NCBI RefSeq assembly: GCF_023634645.1
Contig: NZ_JAMKMR010000024.1
Coordinates: forward strand, 1 to 49,788
Reading direction: 5' to 3'
Source: Vibrio sinus
GTDB lineage: Bacteria; Pseudomonadota; Gammaproteobacteria; Enterobacterales; Vibrionaceae
DNA: 49,788 nucleotides
The notes under the pieces were generated by a model that was given only the letters and a program-made list of their open reading frames with translations, did no database searches and was not told the DNA's origin. How positions within the stretch are numbered: the first letter of the stretch is position 1; every line of letters starts with the position of its first letter. The translations under genes and the position numbers were made by a program. Shown here in pieces: positions 42,805 to 49,788 of this stretch.

Positions 42805-44280
42805 ATGTCAGTAGAAGCAAATGAGTTAGAGCAGACTTCGGTCGTTGAACCAGGATCATTACTGGAGAGTATCCTGAATGAAACTCGGCTTACTCCATCA
42901 GATGAAGGCTTTGATATCGCTAAACGAGGTGTTGAAGCGTTTATTGCTGAATTATTAAGTCATTCAGAGGCAAGCAAAATTGACCAATCCCTCGTTGACT
43001 TAATGCTTGCAGATATTGATAACAAGTTATCAAAACAAGTCGATGCGATTCTTCACAACCCCGAGGTGCAAACGGTCGAGTCAACATGGCGTGGTTTGAA
43101 ATATTTGGTCGATCACACTGACTTTCGCGAAAATATTCAAATCGAGCTAATCTCCGCCAAGAAAGATGAAATTTTTGATGACTTTGAAGATGCACCAGAA
43201 GTGGTCAAATCTGGGTTGTATAAACAGATCTATACCCGAGAATATGGTCAGTTTGGCGGCAAGCCTGTTGGTGCTGTCATCTGTGATTACCAGCTCACCG
43301 CTTCATCTCTTGATGTTAAGTTGATGGAGTATATGGCCAATGTCGGAGCCATGTCTCACGCCCCATTTATTACATCGGCATCGTCCAAATTCTTTGGCTT
43401 GGATAGCTATGGCGAGCTACCGAACCTTAAGGACTTAAAATCAGTGTTCAGCGGGCCTCAATATACCAAATGGAGAGGGCTGCGAGAGACGGAAGATTCG
43501 CGTTACTTAGGCTTGTGTACCTCTCGATTTATGCTTCGTACGCCATACTCTGTTGAAGATAACCCGATTAAGTGCTTCGATTACGATGAACATGTTACTG
43601 ACAGCCATGATAATTATTTGTGGGGAAACTCGGCCTATGCTCTGGCTTCAAAAATCAGTGAGTCGTTTGCAAAGTATCGATGGTGTCCCAACATCATTGG
43701 CCCTCAGAGTGGTGGTGCTGTGTACGACCTCCCGGTTTACAACTTTGAATCGATGGGGCAGATAGAGACCAAAATACCCACTGAAATTCTTATATCTGAC
43801 CGTAGAGAATACGAGCTTGCAGATGAAGGGTTTATCGCGCTTACCATGAGAAAAGGCTCAGATAACGCGGCTTTCTTTTCGGCTAACTCGATTCAAAAAC
43901 CCAAAGTGTTTGCTAACACACCGGAGGGCAAGCAAGCGGAGATGAACTACCAGCTTGGCACCCAATTGCCTTACATGTTTATCATTAATCGTTTAGCTCA
44001 TTACATTAAAGTGTTGCAACGCGAACAAATCGGCTCTTGGAAAGAGCGCTCTGATCTTGAAATTGAGCTCAACAAATGGATACGTCAATACATTTCAGAT
44101 CAAGAGAACCCACCGGCGGAGGTTCGTGGTAGACGTCCACTTCGCGCAGCTAAGATAGAAGTGTCGGATGTTGAGGGTGATCCCGGCTGGTATCGAGTCT
44201 CGCTGTCTGTTCGGCCTCATTTTAAGTACATGGGGGCGAGCTTTGATTTGTCTTTGGTAGGAAAGTTAGATCAAAGTTGA
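42805..44280 (+). CDS. tssC: T6SS sheath large subunit TssC
   Basis: A 491-residue TssC (VipB). Landmarks are VESTWRGLKYLVDHTDF, AKKDEIFDDFEDAPEVVKSGLYKQIYTREYGQFGGKPVGAVICDY, the MLRTPY and YLWGNSAYALASKI segments, and ending FKYMGASFDLSLVGKL. Length matches the family. It forms the bulk of the sheath; extended sheaths are recycled by the ClpV ATPase, not encoded in this window. The gap to tssE is 121 bp, the largest inside the core operon, and contains a strong stem-loop. Confidence 0.96.
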   Translation: MSVEANELEQTSVVEPGSLLESILNETRLTPSDEGFDIAKRGVEAFIAELLSHSEASKIDQSLVDLMLADIDNKLSKQVDAILHNPEVQTVESTWRGLKYLVDHTDFRENIQIELISAKKDEIFDDFEDAPEVVKSGLYKQIYTREYGQFGGKPVGAVICDYQLTASSLDVKLMEYMANVGAMSHAPFITSASSKFFGLDSYGELPNLKDLKSVFSGPQYTKWRGLRETEDSRYLGLCTSRFMLRTPYSVEDNPIKCFDYDEHVTDSHDNYLWGNSAYALASKISESFAKYRWCPNIIGPQSGGAVYDLPVYNFESMGQIETKIPTEILISDRREYELADEGFIALTMRKGSDNAAFFSANSIQKPKVFANTPEGKQAEMNYQLGTQLPYMFIINRLAHYIKVLQREQIGSWKERSDLEIELNKWIRQYISDQENPPAEVRGRRPLRAAKIEVSDVEGDPGWYRVSLSVRPHFKYMGASFDLSLVGKLDQS

Positions 44281-44316
44281 TTCTTTTATCAAGCTGGGTC
44301 TGCTAGCGCTTGATTG

Positions 44317-44352
44317 GTGATGTCAGTTCAAGGGTTACTGAATTGACATCAC
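44317..44352 (+). other. Strong stem-loop between tssC and tssE
   Basis: GTGATGTCAGTTCA (44317-44330) pairs with TGAATTGACATCAC (44339-44352) over 14 positions (one G-U) around an 8-base loop. The sequence after it (TTTACTTTC) is only T-rich, so it may be a leaky terminator or a 3'-end stabiliser for the tssBC mRNA. Either would give more sheath than baseplate subunits. Confidence 0.75.
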
Positions 44353-44401
44353 TTTACTTTCACTGGCCCAGCAAACCTTCAATGTTAATACGAGCTTAAC
44401 C

Positions 44402-44812
44402 ATGGATAAGGGATTTCGATTATTTGAGCGAATAGAGTTGGGCGAACCGAAAAGTTGTTATCAAAAAGTGACGACCAGTAAAACCGCCCTTGATTCCATT
44501 CGTTTGCACCTTGTAGAGCTGCTGAACACCCATATTGGTAACGCGATGATCGCACACGACTATGGATTGCCCGACTTTAATGATGTGCTATCGACGAACG
44601 CAAACTTGATTCATTCCATACAGTCGAGTATTTGCCATGTGATAGAGAAATTTGAGCCAAGATTATCTGCTATCCATGTTCACTACAAAAAAGACACGTT
44701 TAATCCATTGCAACTAAGTTTTGGTATTAGTGGAGAGGTCATACATAACGGAAACAAACTACCGACGTCTATCAACGTATATATGGGAGTAGATGGTCAA
44801 TTTGAGGTTTGA
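44402..44812 (+). CDS. tssE: T6SS baseplate protein TssE (gp25-like)
   Basis: A 136-residue GPW/gp25-type protein. It contains the motif LLNTHIGNAMIAHDYGLPDFND near residues 38-60 and the C-terminal ISGEVIHNGNKLPTSINVYMG. TssE starts sheath polymerisation on the baseplate. Length is normal. It is followed by tssF with a 10-bp gap (or a 20-bp overlap if the earlier tssF start is used). Confidence 0.9.
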   Translation: MDKGFRLFERIELGEPKSCYQKVTTSKTALDSIRLHLVELLNTHIGNAMIAHDYGLPDFNDVLSTNANLIHSIQSSICHVIEKFEPRLSAIHVHYKKDTFNPLQLSFGISGEVIHNGNKLPTSINVYMGVDGQFEV

Positions 44813-44822
44813 CCTAATTATT

Positions 44823-46571
44823 ATGAGTACAACTAACTATTTTCTAGACGAATTGGCTTATCTTCGTGAAGCAGGTAATGAATTTGCTAAGTATAACCCC
44901 AAACTCACACAGTTTTTATCACAAGGATCGGGTGATCCTGATGTGGAAAGGTTACTGGAAGGGTTTGCGTTTTTAACCGCGAGAGTTAGGCAAAAAATAG
45001 ACGATGAGATCCCTGAGATGACTCGATCGTTGATGAACCTGCTTTGGCCTCACTATATGCGCTCCATTCCCTCTATGTGCATGACAGAGCTCGTACCTAT
45101 TGCTGGGGCCGTAACTGAGAAAACAACGGTTCTGAAAGGGATGGAAATGGCCAGTAATTCAGTTGAAGGTACACAATGTTTGTTTAGAACAGCGTATGAT
45201 GTTGACTTGTATCCAATTGAAATCAATCAGGTTAGTTCAAAAAGTTCGCGGAGTCGTTCCACTATTCGGATAGATTTCTCTGCTCATACAGGTACAGACT
45301 TGTCTCGAATAAACCTAGATACGCTGAGGCTACATATTCACGGAGATCTGTCTAGTACTAGAACGATTTACCTATGGCTATTTAGATATTTGGAAGAAAT
45401 TATTGTTGATGTTGGTGGCGGCTACACGCACAGACTACCAGCAGACAAGTTACGGGCTGTCGGCTTTGAGGATGAGGACAGTGCACTGCCATATAACAGT
45501 AACTCGTTTTCTGGTTATCGATTGCTGCAAGAGTTGTTTTCATTTCCAGATAAGTTCATGTTTGTTGATGTACAAGGGATGCAGTGGTTGCAAGGTATAC
45601 CGCAACGCTCACAGTTTAATGTAACCTTTTCCTTTAGCCGAGCGCTACCCTCTCAAATCCTGATTGATAAATCCCTTTTTCGTTTGCACTGTTCTCCAGC
45701 GATCAATTTATTTCAATTGGACGCTGACCCCATTCGGTTAACTCATAATAAAAATTCATACCGAGTTCGACCGCAAGGAAATGAGCAGGACCACTACGAG
45801 GTGTATTCCATTGATGTCGTGGAGAGTTGGAGTAAAAAGGATAGGCGGAAAAAACGCTTGGTGCAATTTGAGTCCTTCGATCATCAGTTAGCTCAATCTA
45901 ATTCTTCCGAGTTTTATAAATCATCCGTTCACAGTAAAGCCAGTGGTCGTGGCCTTGAACAGTTTATCTCCTTTCACAGCCATAGCGGTGACATTACTAA
46001 GCTAGATAGTGAGACGGTACTAGCGAAGCTAAGTTGCAGCAATGGGCAGTTGGCCGAGCGCTTGTCAGTGGGAGATATCACACGTACTACGCATCATTCT
46101 TCAACATTGGCAACATTCAGTAATATTACCAAGCCGACTCAGGCCGTCAGCCCACAAATTGATGGTGAATTGCATTGGCAGCTAATCGCTAACATGTCTT
46201 TAAACTATGTTTCTCTAGCCGACATTAAAGTGTTAAAAGTGCTATTGGCTACTTACGACTTTCCCGCTAGGGTGAATCGACAAGCGTTTCAGGCCAGTGA
46301 GTTTCGGCTAAAGGGATTGAAGCAAACCAGCGTCCGGCCAGTTGACAGGCTCTATCGTGGCGTATCGGTCAGGGGAAACCAAATTCAATTGGTTTGTGAT
46401 TCTTCATTCTTTGTCAATGAAGGTGACATGTATTTACTTGCCTGTGTTTTTAACGAGTTTATTCGTTTGTATTCCAGTGTTAATTCTTTTACTGAACTGG
46501 AGGTGTTAGATCAGCATACTGGGGAAGTCTATCATTGGCACAATTCAATAGGACAACAATCAGTACTATGA
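44823..46571 (+). CDS. tssF: T6SS baseplate protein TssF
   Basis: A 582-residue TssF. The N-terminal signature is YFLDELAYLREAGNEFAKYNPKL, then DPDVERLLEGFAFLTARVRQKIDDEIPEMTRSLMNLLWPHY, and later PSQILIDKSLFRLHCSPAINLF. I started at ATG 44823 because the family homology begins there; ATG 44793, inside tssE, would add ten residues and cannot be excluded (GGGAG precedes it). Its stop overlaps the tssG start. TssF and TssG form the baseplate wedge with TssE and TssK; tssK is not in this window. Confidence 0.94.
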   Translation: MSTTNYFLDELAYLREAGNEFAKYNPKLTQFLSQGSGDPDVERLLEGFAFLTARVRQKIDDEIPEMTRSLMNLLWPHYMRSIPSMCMTELVPIAGAVTEKTTVLKGMEMASNSVEGTQCLFRTAYDVDLYPIEINQVSSKSSRSRSTIRIDFSAHTGTDLSRINLDTLRLHIHGDLSSTRTIYLWLFRYLEEIIVDVGGGYTHRLPADKLRAVGFEDEDSALPYNSNSFSGYRLLQELFSFPDKFMFVDVQGMQWLQGIPQRSQFNVTFSFSRALPSQILIDKSLFRLHCSPAINLFQLDADPIRLTHNKNSYRVRPQGNEQDHYEVYSIDVVESWSKKDRRKKRLVQFESFDHQLAQSNSSEFYKSSVHSKASGRGLEQFISFHSHSGDITKLDSETVLAKLSCSNGQLAERLSVGDITRTTHHSSTLATFSNITKPTQAVSPQIDGELHWQLIANMSLNYVSLADIKVLKVLLATYDFPARVNRQAFQASEFRLKGLKQTSVRPVDRLYRGVSVRGNQIQLVCDSSFFVNEGDMYLLACVFNEFIRLYSSVNSFTELEVLDQHTGEVYHWHNSIGQQSVL

Positions 46572-47560
46572 TTTCCCACTCTAATATCGATATGGAAAGT
46601 GCCGACTTTTTTCAACTCGTATTGATGCTGGAAAAATATTATCAGACTGTAAAGCCAGATAGGTTTAGTGAAGTTGGTGACCCTCGGTACTTGCAATCGG
46701 ATAGTATCCGTTTTTCTGTGTCGTCTTCTTTGGCTTTCCCCACTCATGATATAGACACTATTACCCATGATGAGACAGCAAGATCGAGTGTTATTGAAGT
46801 CAACTTTATGGGCTTACATGGTGCGAGTTCTCCTTTGCCGTCTTGTTATACAGAGAAATTGGCTGGAAGAGACAAAGATGATAATCCCGTCAAAGACTTC
46901 TTGGATTTTTTTCATAATCGCTACCTTGCGTTGATTTACAAGGCGTGGAAAAAATACAAATACCACGTACAGTTTAGGCCGAGTGCCAACGATGCTTTTT
47001 CGCAAAAAATCTTACATTTTGTAGGCCTGACTAAAACGGCTCAGCAGCTTGATTGCTTGGATCTCGATAAGGCGAAGCTGCTGTCGTATATTGCACAGTT
47101 GTCGACGCGAACACGCTCGCCCAAGTTGATTGCGGGAGTCGTCGCTCACTATTTCTCTTTAAAGAAAGTGAGGGTTGAAGAGTGGATCTTGCGTAAGATA
47201 GAGATGGCCGATGACCAAAAAAATATGCTTAGCCGCAAAAACTGTTATTTAGGGACAAACTATCACTTAGGGCAAACCATTTCCGATGTAAGCGGTAAAT
47301 TTAACCTGCACATTGAGGAGGTGGAGTTTGCTACCTATATTCAGTTCACGCCGAATAGCCATCAATATCAGACGTTACTTGGGTTGATGGCGTTTATTTT
47401 GCGAGATCCCTTGGCCTGGGACTTGGTTATAACCGTGAATTTGGCGAGTGTGCCGAAAAATAGCTTAGGGCATACGATGGGAAACACTCTGGGAAAATCC
47501 TGTTGGTTGGGTACACCAAGCGCAGAGAATACAAAAGTGGTGATACCCGGCGGACTATAG
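46568..47560 (+). CDS. tssG: T6SS baseplate protein TssG
   Basis: A 330-residue TssG. Signature segments are DFFQLVLMLEKYYQ, VEVNFMGLHGASSPLPSCYTE, FLDFFHNRYLALIYKAWKKYKYHVQF and LSTRTRSPKLIAGVVAHYF. The start was set at ATG 46568, which overlaps the tssF stop (ATGA), rather than at TTG 46535. It is the last T6SS gene before unrelated housekeeping genes on the opposite strand. No tssH, tssJ, tssK, tssL or tssM follows. Confidence 0.93.
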   Translation: MISHSNIDMESADFFQLVLMLEKYYQTVKPDRFSEVGDPRYLQSDSIRFSVSSSLAFPTHDIDTITHDETARSSVIEVNFMGLHGASSPLPSCYTEKLAGRDKDDNPVKDFLDFFHNRYLALIYKAWKKYKYHVQFRPSANDAFSQKILHFVGLTKTAQQLDCLDLDKAKLLSYIAQLSTRTRSPKLIAGVVAHYFSLKKVRVEEWILRKIEMADDQKNMLSRKNCYLGTNYHLGQTISDVSGKFNLHIEEVEFATYIQFTPNSHQYQTLLGLMAFILRDPLAWDLVITVNLASVPKNSLGHTMGNTLGKSCWLGTPSAENTKVVIPGGL

Positions 47561-47565
47561 AGGCA

Positions 47566-48051
47566 TTATTTTAAGTACTTAACGCCAGCTTCCATTTCTT
47601 CACCAATTTGTTTGCGCATATTCATTAATCGAATAGCCGAATCGCGAAGCTCAATATCTTCCTTGGTTTTGGGGATCCACTCAGGAATGGGCGTAGGGTT
47701 TCCATTTTCATCGACCGCAACCATGATAACGATACAATGCGTTGTTAAGCTTTTATCCAGCTCTTTTGGATCGCTTGCTTGAACGTCAATGGCGATATGC
47801 ATAGAAGTTCGGCCGGTATAAATGACCCTGGCCCCCACTTCGACTAGGTTACCCACGAGAATGGGTTTAACAAACCGGATACCACCAGCATAGGCGGTGA
47901 TGCAATACTTACCACTCCAAGCCGCTGAACATGCATAGGCTGCGAGATCGATCCATTTCATCACCGCGCCACCGTGCACTTTTCCTCCGAAGTTTACGTC
48001 ACCAGGCTCTGCTAGAAACCTAAGTGTTGTACTGCGTTTATCCTCTGACAT
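47566..48051 (-). CDS. Acyl-CoA thioesterase, YciA/hot-dog fold type
   Basis: A 161-residue hot-dog-fold thioesterase, convergent with tssG. The pattern DVNFGGKVHGGAVMKWIDLAAYACSAAW is the YciA/BACH-type active region (N-x-x-G-x-x-H-G-G), followed by GGIRFVKPILVGNLVEVGARVIYTGRTSM and a second conserved segment. It should hydrolyse acyl-CoA esters in the cytosol. I chose ATG 48051 because GAGGGGAG lies just upstream; a longer frame from 48108 adds 19 residues without family resemblance. It is unrelated to the T6SS. Confidence 0.85.
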   Translation of the reverse strand: MSEDKRSTTLRFLAEPGDVNFGGKVHGGAVMKWIDLAAYACSAAWSGKYCITAYAGGIRFVKPILVGNLVEVGARVIYTGRTSMHIAIDVQASDPKELDKSLTTHCIVIMVAVDENGNPTPIPEWIPKTKEDIELRDSAIRLMNMRKQIGEEMEAGVKYLK

Positions 48052-48278
48052 AGGGCTCCCCTCGAATGAAATAGCGTCATTTGACTCCGTTTCAACGTTG
48101 CGATTCAAGATCGTTGGCTAAAAATGAGTCGACTTTGAAATTATGGTTCGCTTTCAAGGAGTAAGCAAGCTGGAGGGCAAGTGGGCTCTTTGCATGTATA
48201 CCCAGACGGGTTGAATAATGCAAAAAGCCTGCATAAAACTTGTGCTACGTAGGTCTTTGGTTTGAAGAAAGGAGTTTA

Positions 48279-48491
48279 CTATCGGCGAGATAAGTCTTCA
48301 TATTCCCCTTCAATCACGCGGCTGTTCTCTTCTTGAGATGGCGCGTGCCCGCGTTGGCTTCTTAGCTGGCTTTGAATCTTTTTGCCAGTGATGAGCGCTG
48401 CAATAGCCAATGGTATTGCTAAGAATAAGCTAGTCAACAGGGCAAAAAAGCCAACAAATGCAGCGACAGCAAGAACGAAATACTTTTTCAT
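48279..48491 (-). CDS. Small single-span membrane protein of unknown function
   Basis: A 70-residue protein. The first 36 residues are hydrophobic (MKKYFVLAVAAFVGFFALLTSLFLAIPLAIAALITG), probably one or two membrane passes. A basic stretch (KKIQSQLRSQRG) and an acidic tail (VIEGEYEDL) follow. GAAGGGG lies before ATG, supporting a real gene. I do not recognise a named family, though similar short proteins with an EGEYE tail seem common in Vibrio. Confidence 0.6.
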   Translation of the reverse strand: MKKYFVLAVAAFVGFFALLTSLFLAIPLAIAALITGKKIQSQLRSQRGHAPSQEENSRVIEGEYEDLSRR

Positions 48492-48582
48492 AACGACCCC
48501 TTCTATTACTTAGTGTGACCAGACTAACAAAATTTTGATGAACAAAACATGAATAGTCGTTTAAGGAATGTTAGTAAACGTT

Positions 48583-49038
48583 TCACATATTCCCGCTTTC
48601 AAGGTCACTGAGCTTAAGCCAATCGACTTTCACGCCTGCTTGGAGGAACATATCTTGGCTTATGTTAATTTTGTCTCCCCATCGAGAGAGAAAATCTTCT
48701 GATTGTTCAGGGCAGTGTACTTCAGAGATTCCAGTTTGGATAATCTTTGCAGCACAATTTGGGCAAGGAAAATGGGTAACCCAAATCTCGCAACCGTCTA
48801 AGTCTCTTTTGGCGAATAAAATGGCGTTTTCTTCGGCGTGCAGTGTTTTGAGGTACTTCATATCTCGATCATCTGTGTCAGCGCTGTCTGAAATACCGTG
48901 TGGATAGCCGTTAAACCCGACAGAAACAATGCGATTTTGTTTGGTGATGACGGCGCCAACTTGAGTGGAAGGATCTTTGCTCCATGAGCCGACCAGCTGC
49001 GCCATTTGGTAAAATCGTTGTGCCCATTTAGAGATCAT
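48583..49038 (-). CDS. dCMP deaminase-family zinc enzyme
   Basis: A 151-residue cytidine/deoxycytidylate deaminase. The zinc site is LHAEENAILFA (His and the catalytic Glu) together with HFPCPNCAAKII (Cys-x-x-Cys). The early segment RFYQMAQLVGSWSKDPSTQVGAVI matches the dCMP-deaminase family (ComEB type), which turns dCMP into dUMP for thymidylate supply. AAGGG lies before ATG 49038. It is transcribed away from the csrB control region. Confidence 0.88.
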   Translation of the reverse strand: MISKWAQRFYQMAQLVGSWSKDPSTQVGAVITKQNRIVSVGFNGYPHGISDSADTDDRDMKYLKTLHAEENAILFAKRDLDGCEIWVTHFPCPNCAAKIIQTGISEVHCPEQSEDFLSRWGDKINISQDMFLQAGVKVDWLKLSDLESGNM

Positions 49039-49219
49039 TGCTAACCCTTTTTAAATACTCGTTTTCTACTGGCTGATTATATGCAGAATCCAGACTTAAG
49101 TCTTGTTTCGTTTGGTGTAGGTCGTTAAATTTTAACGAATTGGCGAGTTGATTGTGAGAGTGGTCGCTAAAACTGCTGTACTACTCAGAGAGGTTAAGGT
49201 GTAGAACGTCCATTGCCTT

Positions 49220-49237
49220 TGTAAGAGATCTCTTACA
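49220..49237 (+). promoter_or_regulatory. VarA/GacA (UvrY)-type box upstream of csrB
   Basis: TGTAAGAGATCTCTTACA is a perfect palindrome of the consensus TGTAAG-N6-CTTACA bound by the GacA/UvrY/VarA response regulators. A further half-site (TTGTAAG, 49241-49247) lies just behind. Its centre is about 167 bp before the inferred csrB start, similar to the remote upstream position known for csrB in enteric bacteria. Confidence 0.85.
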
Positions 49238-49361
49238 AGATTGTAAGAATACTAGTTAAGTAATCGTGGGTAAAAGTTTTGGTTTATTTTTAAGTTATTG
49301 AAATAAGTGATAAAAATATTTTATTGTTCTTTTGCTGGGCTACGTATGGTCAATTTTTCCA

Positions 49362-49389
49362 TTGCGAATAATAGGGGATGTCGTAATCT
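49362..49389 (+). promoter_or_regulatory. csrB core promoter
   Basis: TTGCGA (49362-49367) and TAATCT (49384-49389) with a 16-bp spacer form an acceptable sigma-70 promoter. Transcription would start near 49396, where the RNA begins with GTCGGCAGG, resembling the start of E. coli CsrB (GUCGACAGG). The rest of the 49039-49395 gap contains only this control region. Confidence 0.65.
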
Positions 49390-49395
49390 TAAGTT

Positions 49396-49787
49396 GTCGG
49401 CAGGACGCAGACATAGATAGCGCTAAGGATAGGTCATCTTCAGGAAGAAGATTCGGTTGTTCAATGTGGATGAATAGTCGGCAAGGAAAGCGTAATTATC
49501 AGCAAGGTTTTGACTAGGATGGTTGAGCTGGTTGATAAAAGTTTCAAGGACTGAACGCTAGCTGTCAGGATGACAGATAAAGGACACCGCTTAAGGAATA
49601 AGCGAAGTGAGTTAGCGAGGAAGGCTAACGGGCAGGAGCGCCAAGGACACCGCTAGGATGGCGATGAAAAGGAATGAGCTGAAGGATTCAGCATACTATC
49701 AAGGATTAGATGCAGGGAGCACTTATTAGTAGCCGGATTGCTGCGAGTAAGAATAAAAACCCACTAGAGTCTTCTAGTGGGTTTTTT
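49396..49787 (+). ncRNA. csrB: CsrB-family regulatory RNA that sequesters CsrA
   Basis: An RNA of about 390 bases carrying nineteen GGA motifs, sixteen as AGGA, many in hairpin loops: for example CTGTCAGGATGACAG, GCTAGGATGGC and CTGAAGGATTCAG. This is the mark of CsrB/CsrC RNAs, which bind many CsrA dimers and so relieve CsrA repression. Both ends resemble E. coli CsrB: the first bases (GTCGGCAGG) and the GCAGGGAGCA ... TAGCCGGATTGCTGCGA segment before the terminator. In Vibrio, several CsrB copies work in the VarS/VarA pathway with quorum sensing. A short protein frame at 49332-49517 overlapping it is spurious. The final base of the window lies directly behind the terminator. Confidence 0.93.
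49758..49787 (+). terminator. Intrinsic terminator of csrB
   Basis: AACCCACTAGA (49758-49768) pairs perfectly with TCTAGTGGGTT (49773-49783) around the loop GTCT, and six T close the RNA. Confidence 0.93.
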
Positions 49788-49788
49788 C

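Noticed and set aside
49332..49517. 61-codon protein frame at the right end
   Set aside because: It runs through the promoter and first third of csrB, whose GGA hairpins and terminator explain the sequence; no family resemblance.

Overview
The window looks like a chromosomal segment of a Vibrio or close relative. Grounds: the type VI secretion (T6SS) gene order, a DUF2999 protein, a periplasmic catalase followed by an ankyrin protein, a DUF3187 outer-membrane protein, and a CsrB regulatory RNA with a VarA/GacA-type box far upstream. All assignments come from reading the sequence; no database search was possible.

Layout. (1) 1-6436: a T6SS cargo island. It holds the end of a VgrG, a DUF4123 adaptor, an unrecognised Cys-rich candidate effector, two paralogous immunity-like genes flanking a membrane-anchored DUF285/BspA-type repeat protein, and a stand-alone PAAR tip protein. 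The middle genes look AT-rich and weakly codon-adapted compared with their flanks. (2) 6676-8882: a peroxide-defence unit, an OxyR operator followed by a catalase and an ankyrin-repeat protein. (3) 9268-13110: a tight four-gene operon, two TelA-like plus two TerD-like genes. In front of it are a textbook sigma-54 promoter and three near-identical 18-bp inverted repeats about two helical turns apart, which look like enhancer-binding-protein sites. (4) 13189-22360: a small DUF2999 gene, a 2412-residue lipoprotein made of Ig-like modules, and a DUF3187 outer-membrane protein. (5) 22616-25670: a PhzF-like gene followed by egtB and egtD (ergothioneine synthesis). After it, on the other strand, is a 57-residue zinc-ribbon gene. 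(6) 26569-30199: two exported proteins, one with a ThuA-like N-terminus and one a metzincin protease with PKD domains. (7) 30305-47560: a T6SS block. A divergent sigma-54 activator (VasH type) faces hcp, vgrG, a DUF6484 gene, a hypothetical, a DUF2169 gene, a ketosynthase-like gene, a Ser/Thr kinase, and tssA, B, C, E, F and G. (8) 47566-49788: housekeeping genes (thioesterase, small membrane protein, dCMP deaminase) and csrB.

How the parts may work together. The T6SS block encodes the tube (Hcp), spike (VgrG), sheath (TssBC), cap/organiser (TssA), baseplate (TssEFG), a kinase, and cargo adaptors (DUF2169, DUF6484, ketosynthase-like). The membrane complex (TssJLM), TssK and the ClpV ATPase are absent here and must lie elsewhere if the system works. 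Expression is probably driven from a sigma-54-like promoter before hcp by the divergent activator. A terminator-like hairpin after hcp and a strong stem-loop between tssC and tssE may set subunit ratios. The least explained parts are the sigma-54-controlled TelA/TerD operon with its three phased operators, and the effector/tandem-immunity/DUF285 cassette.
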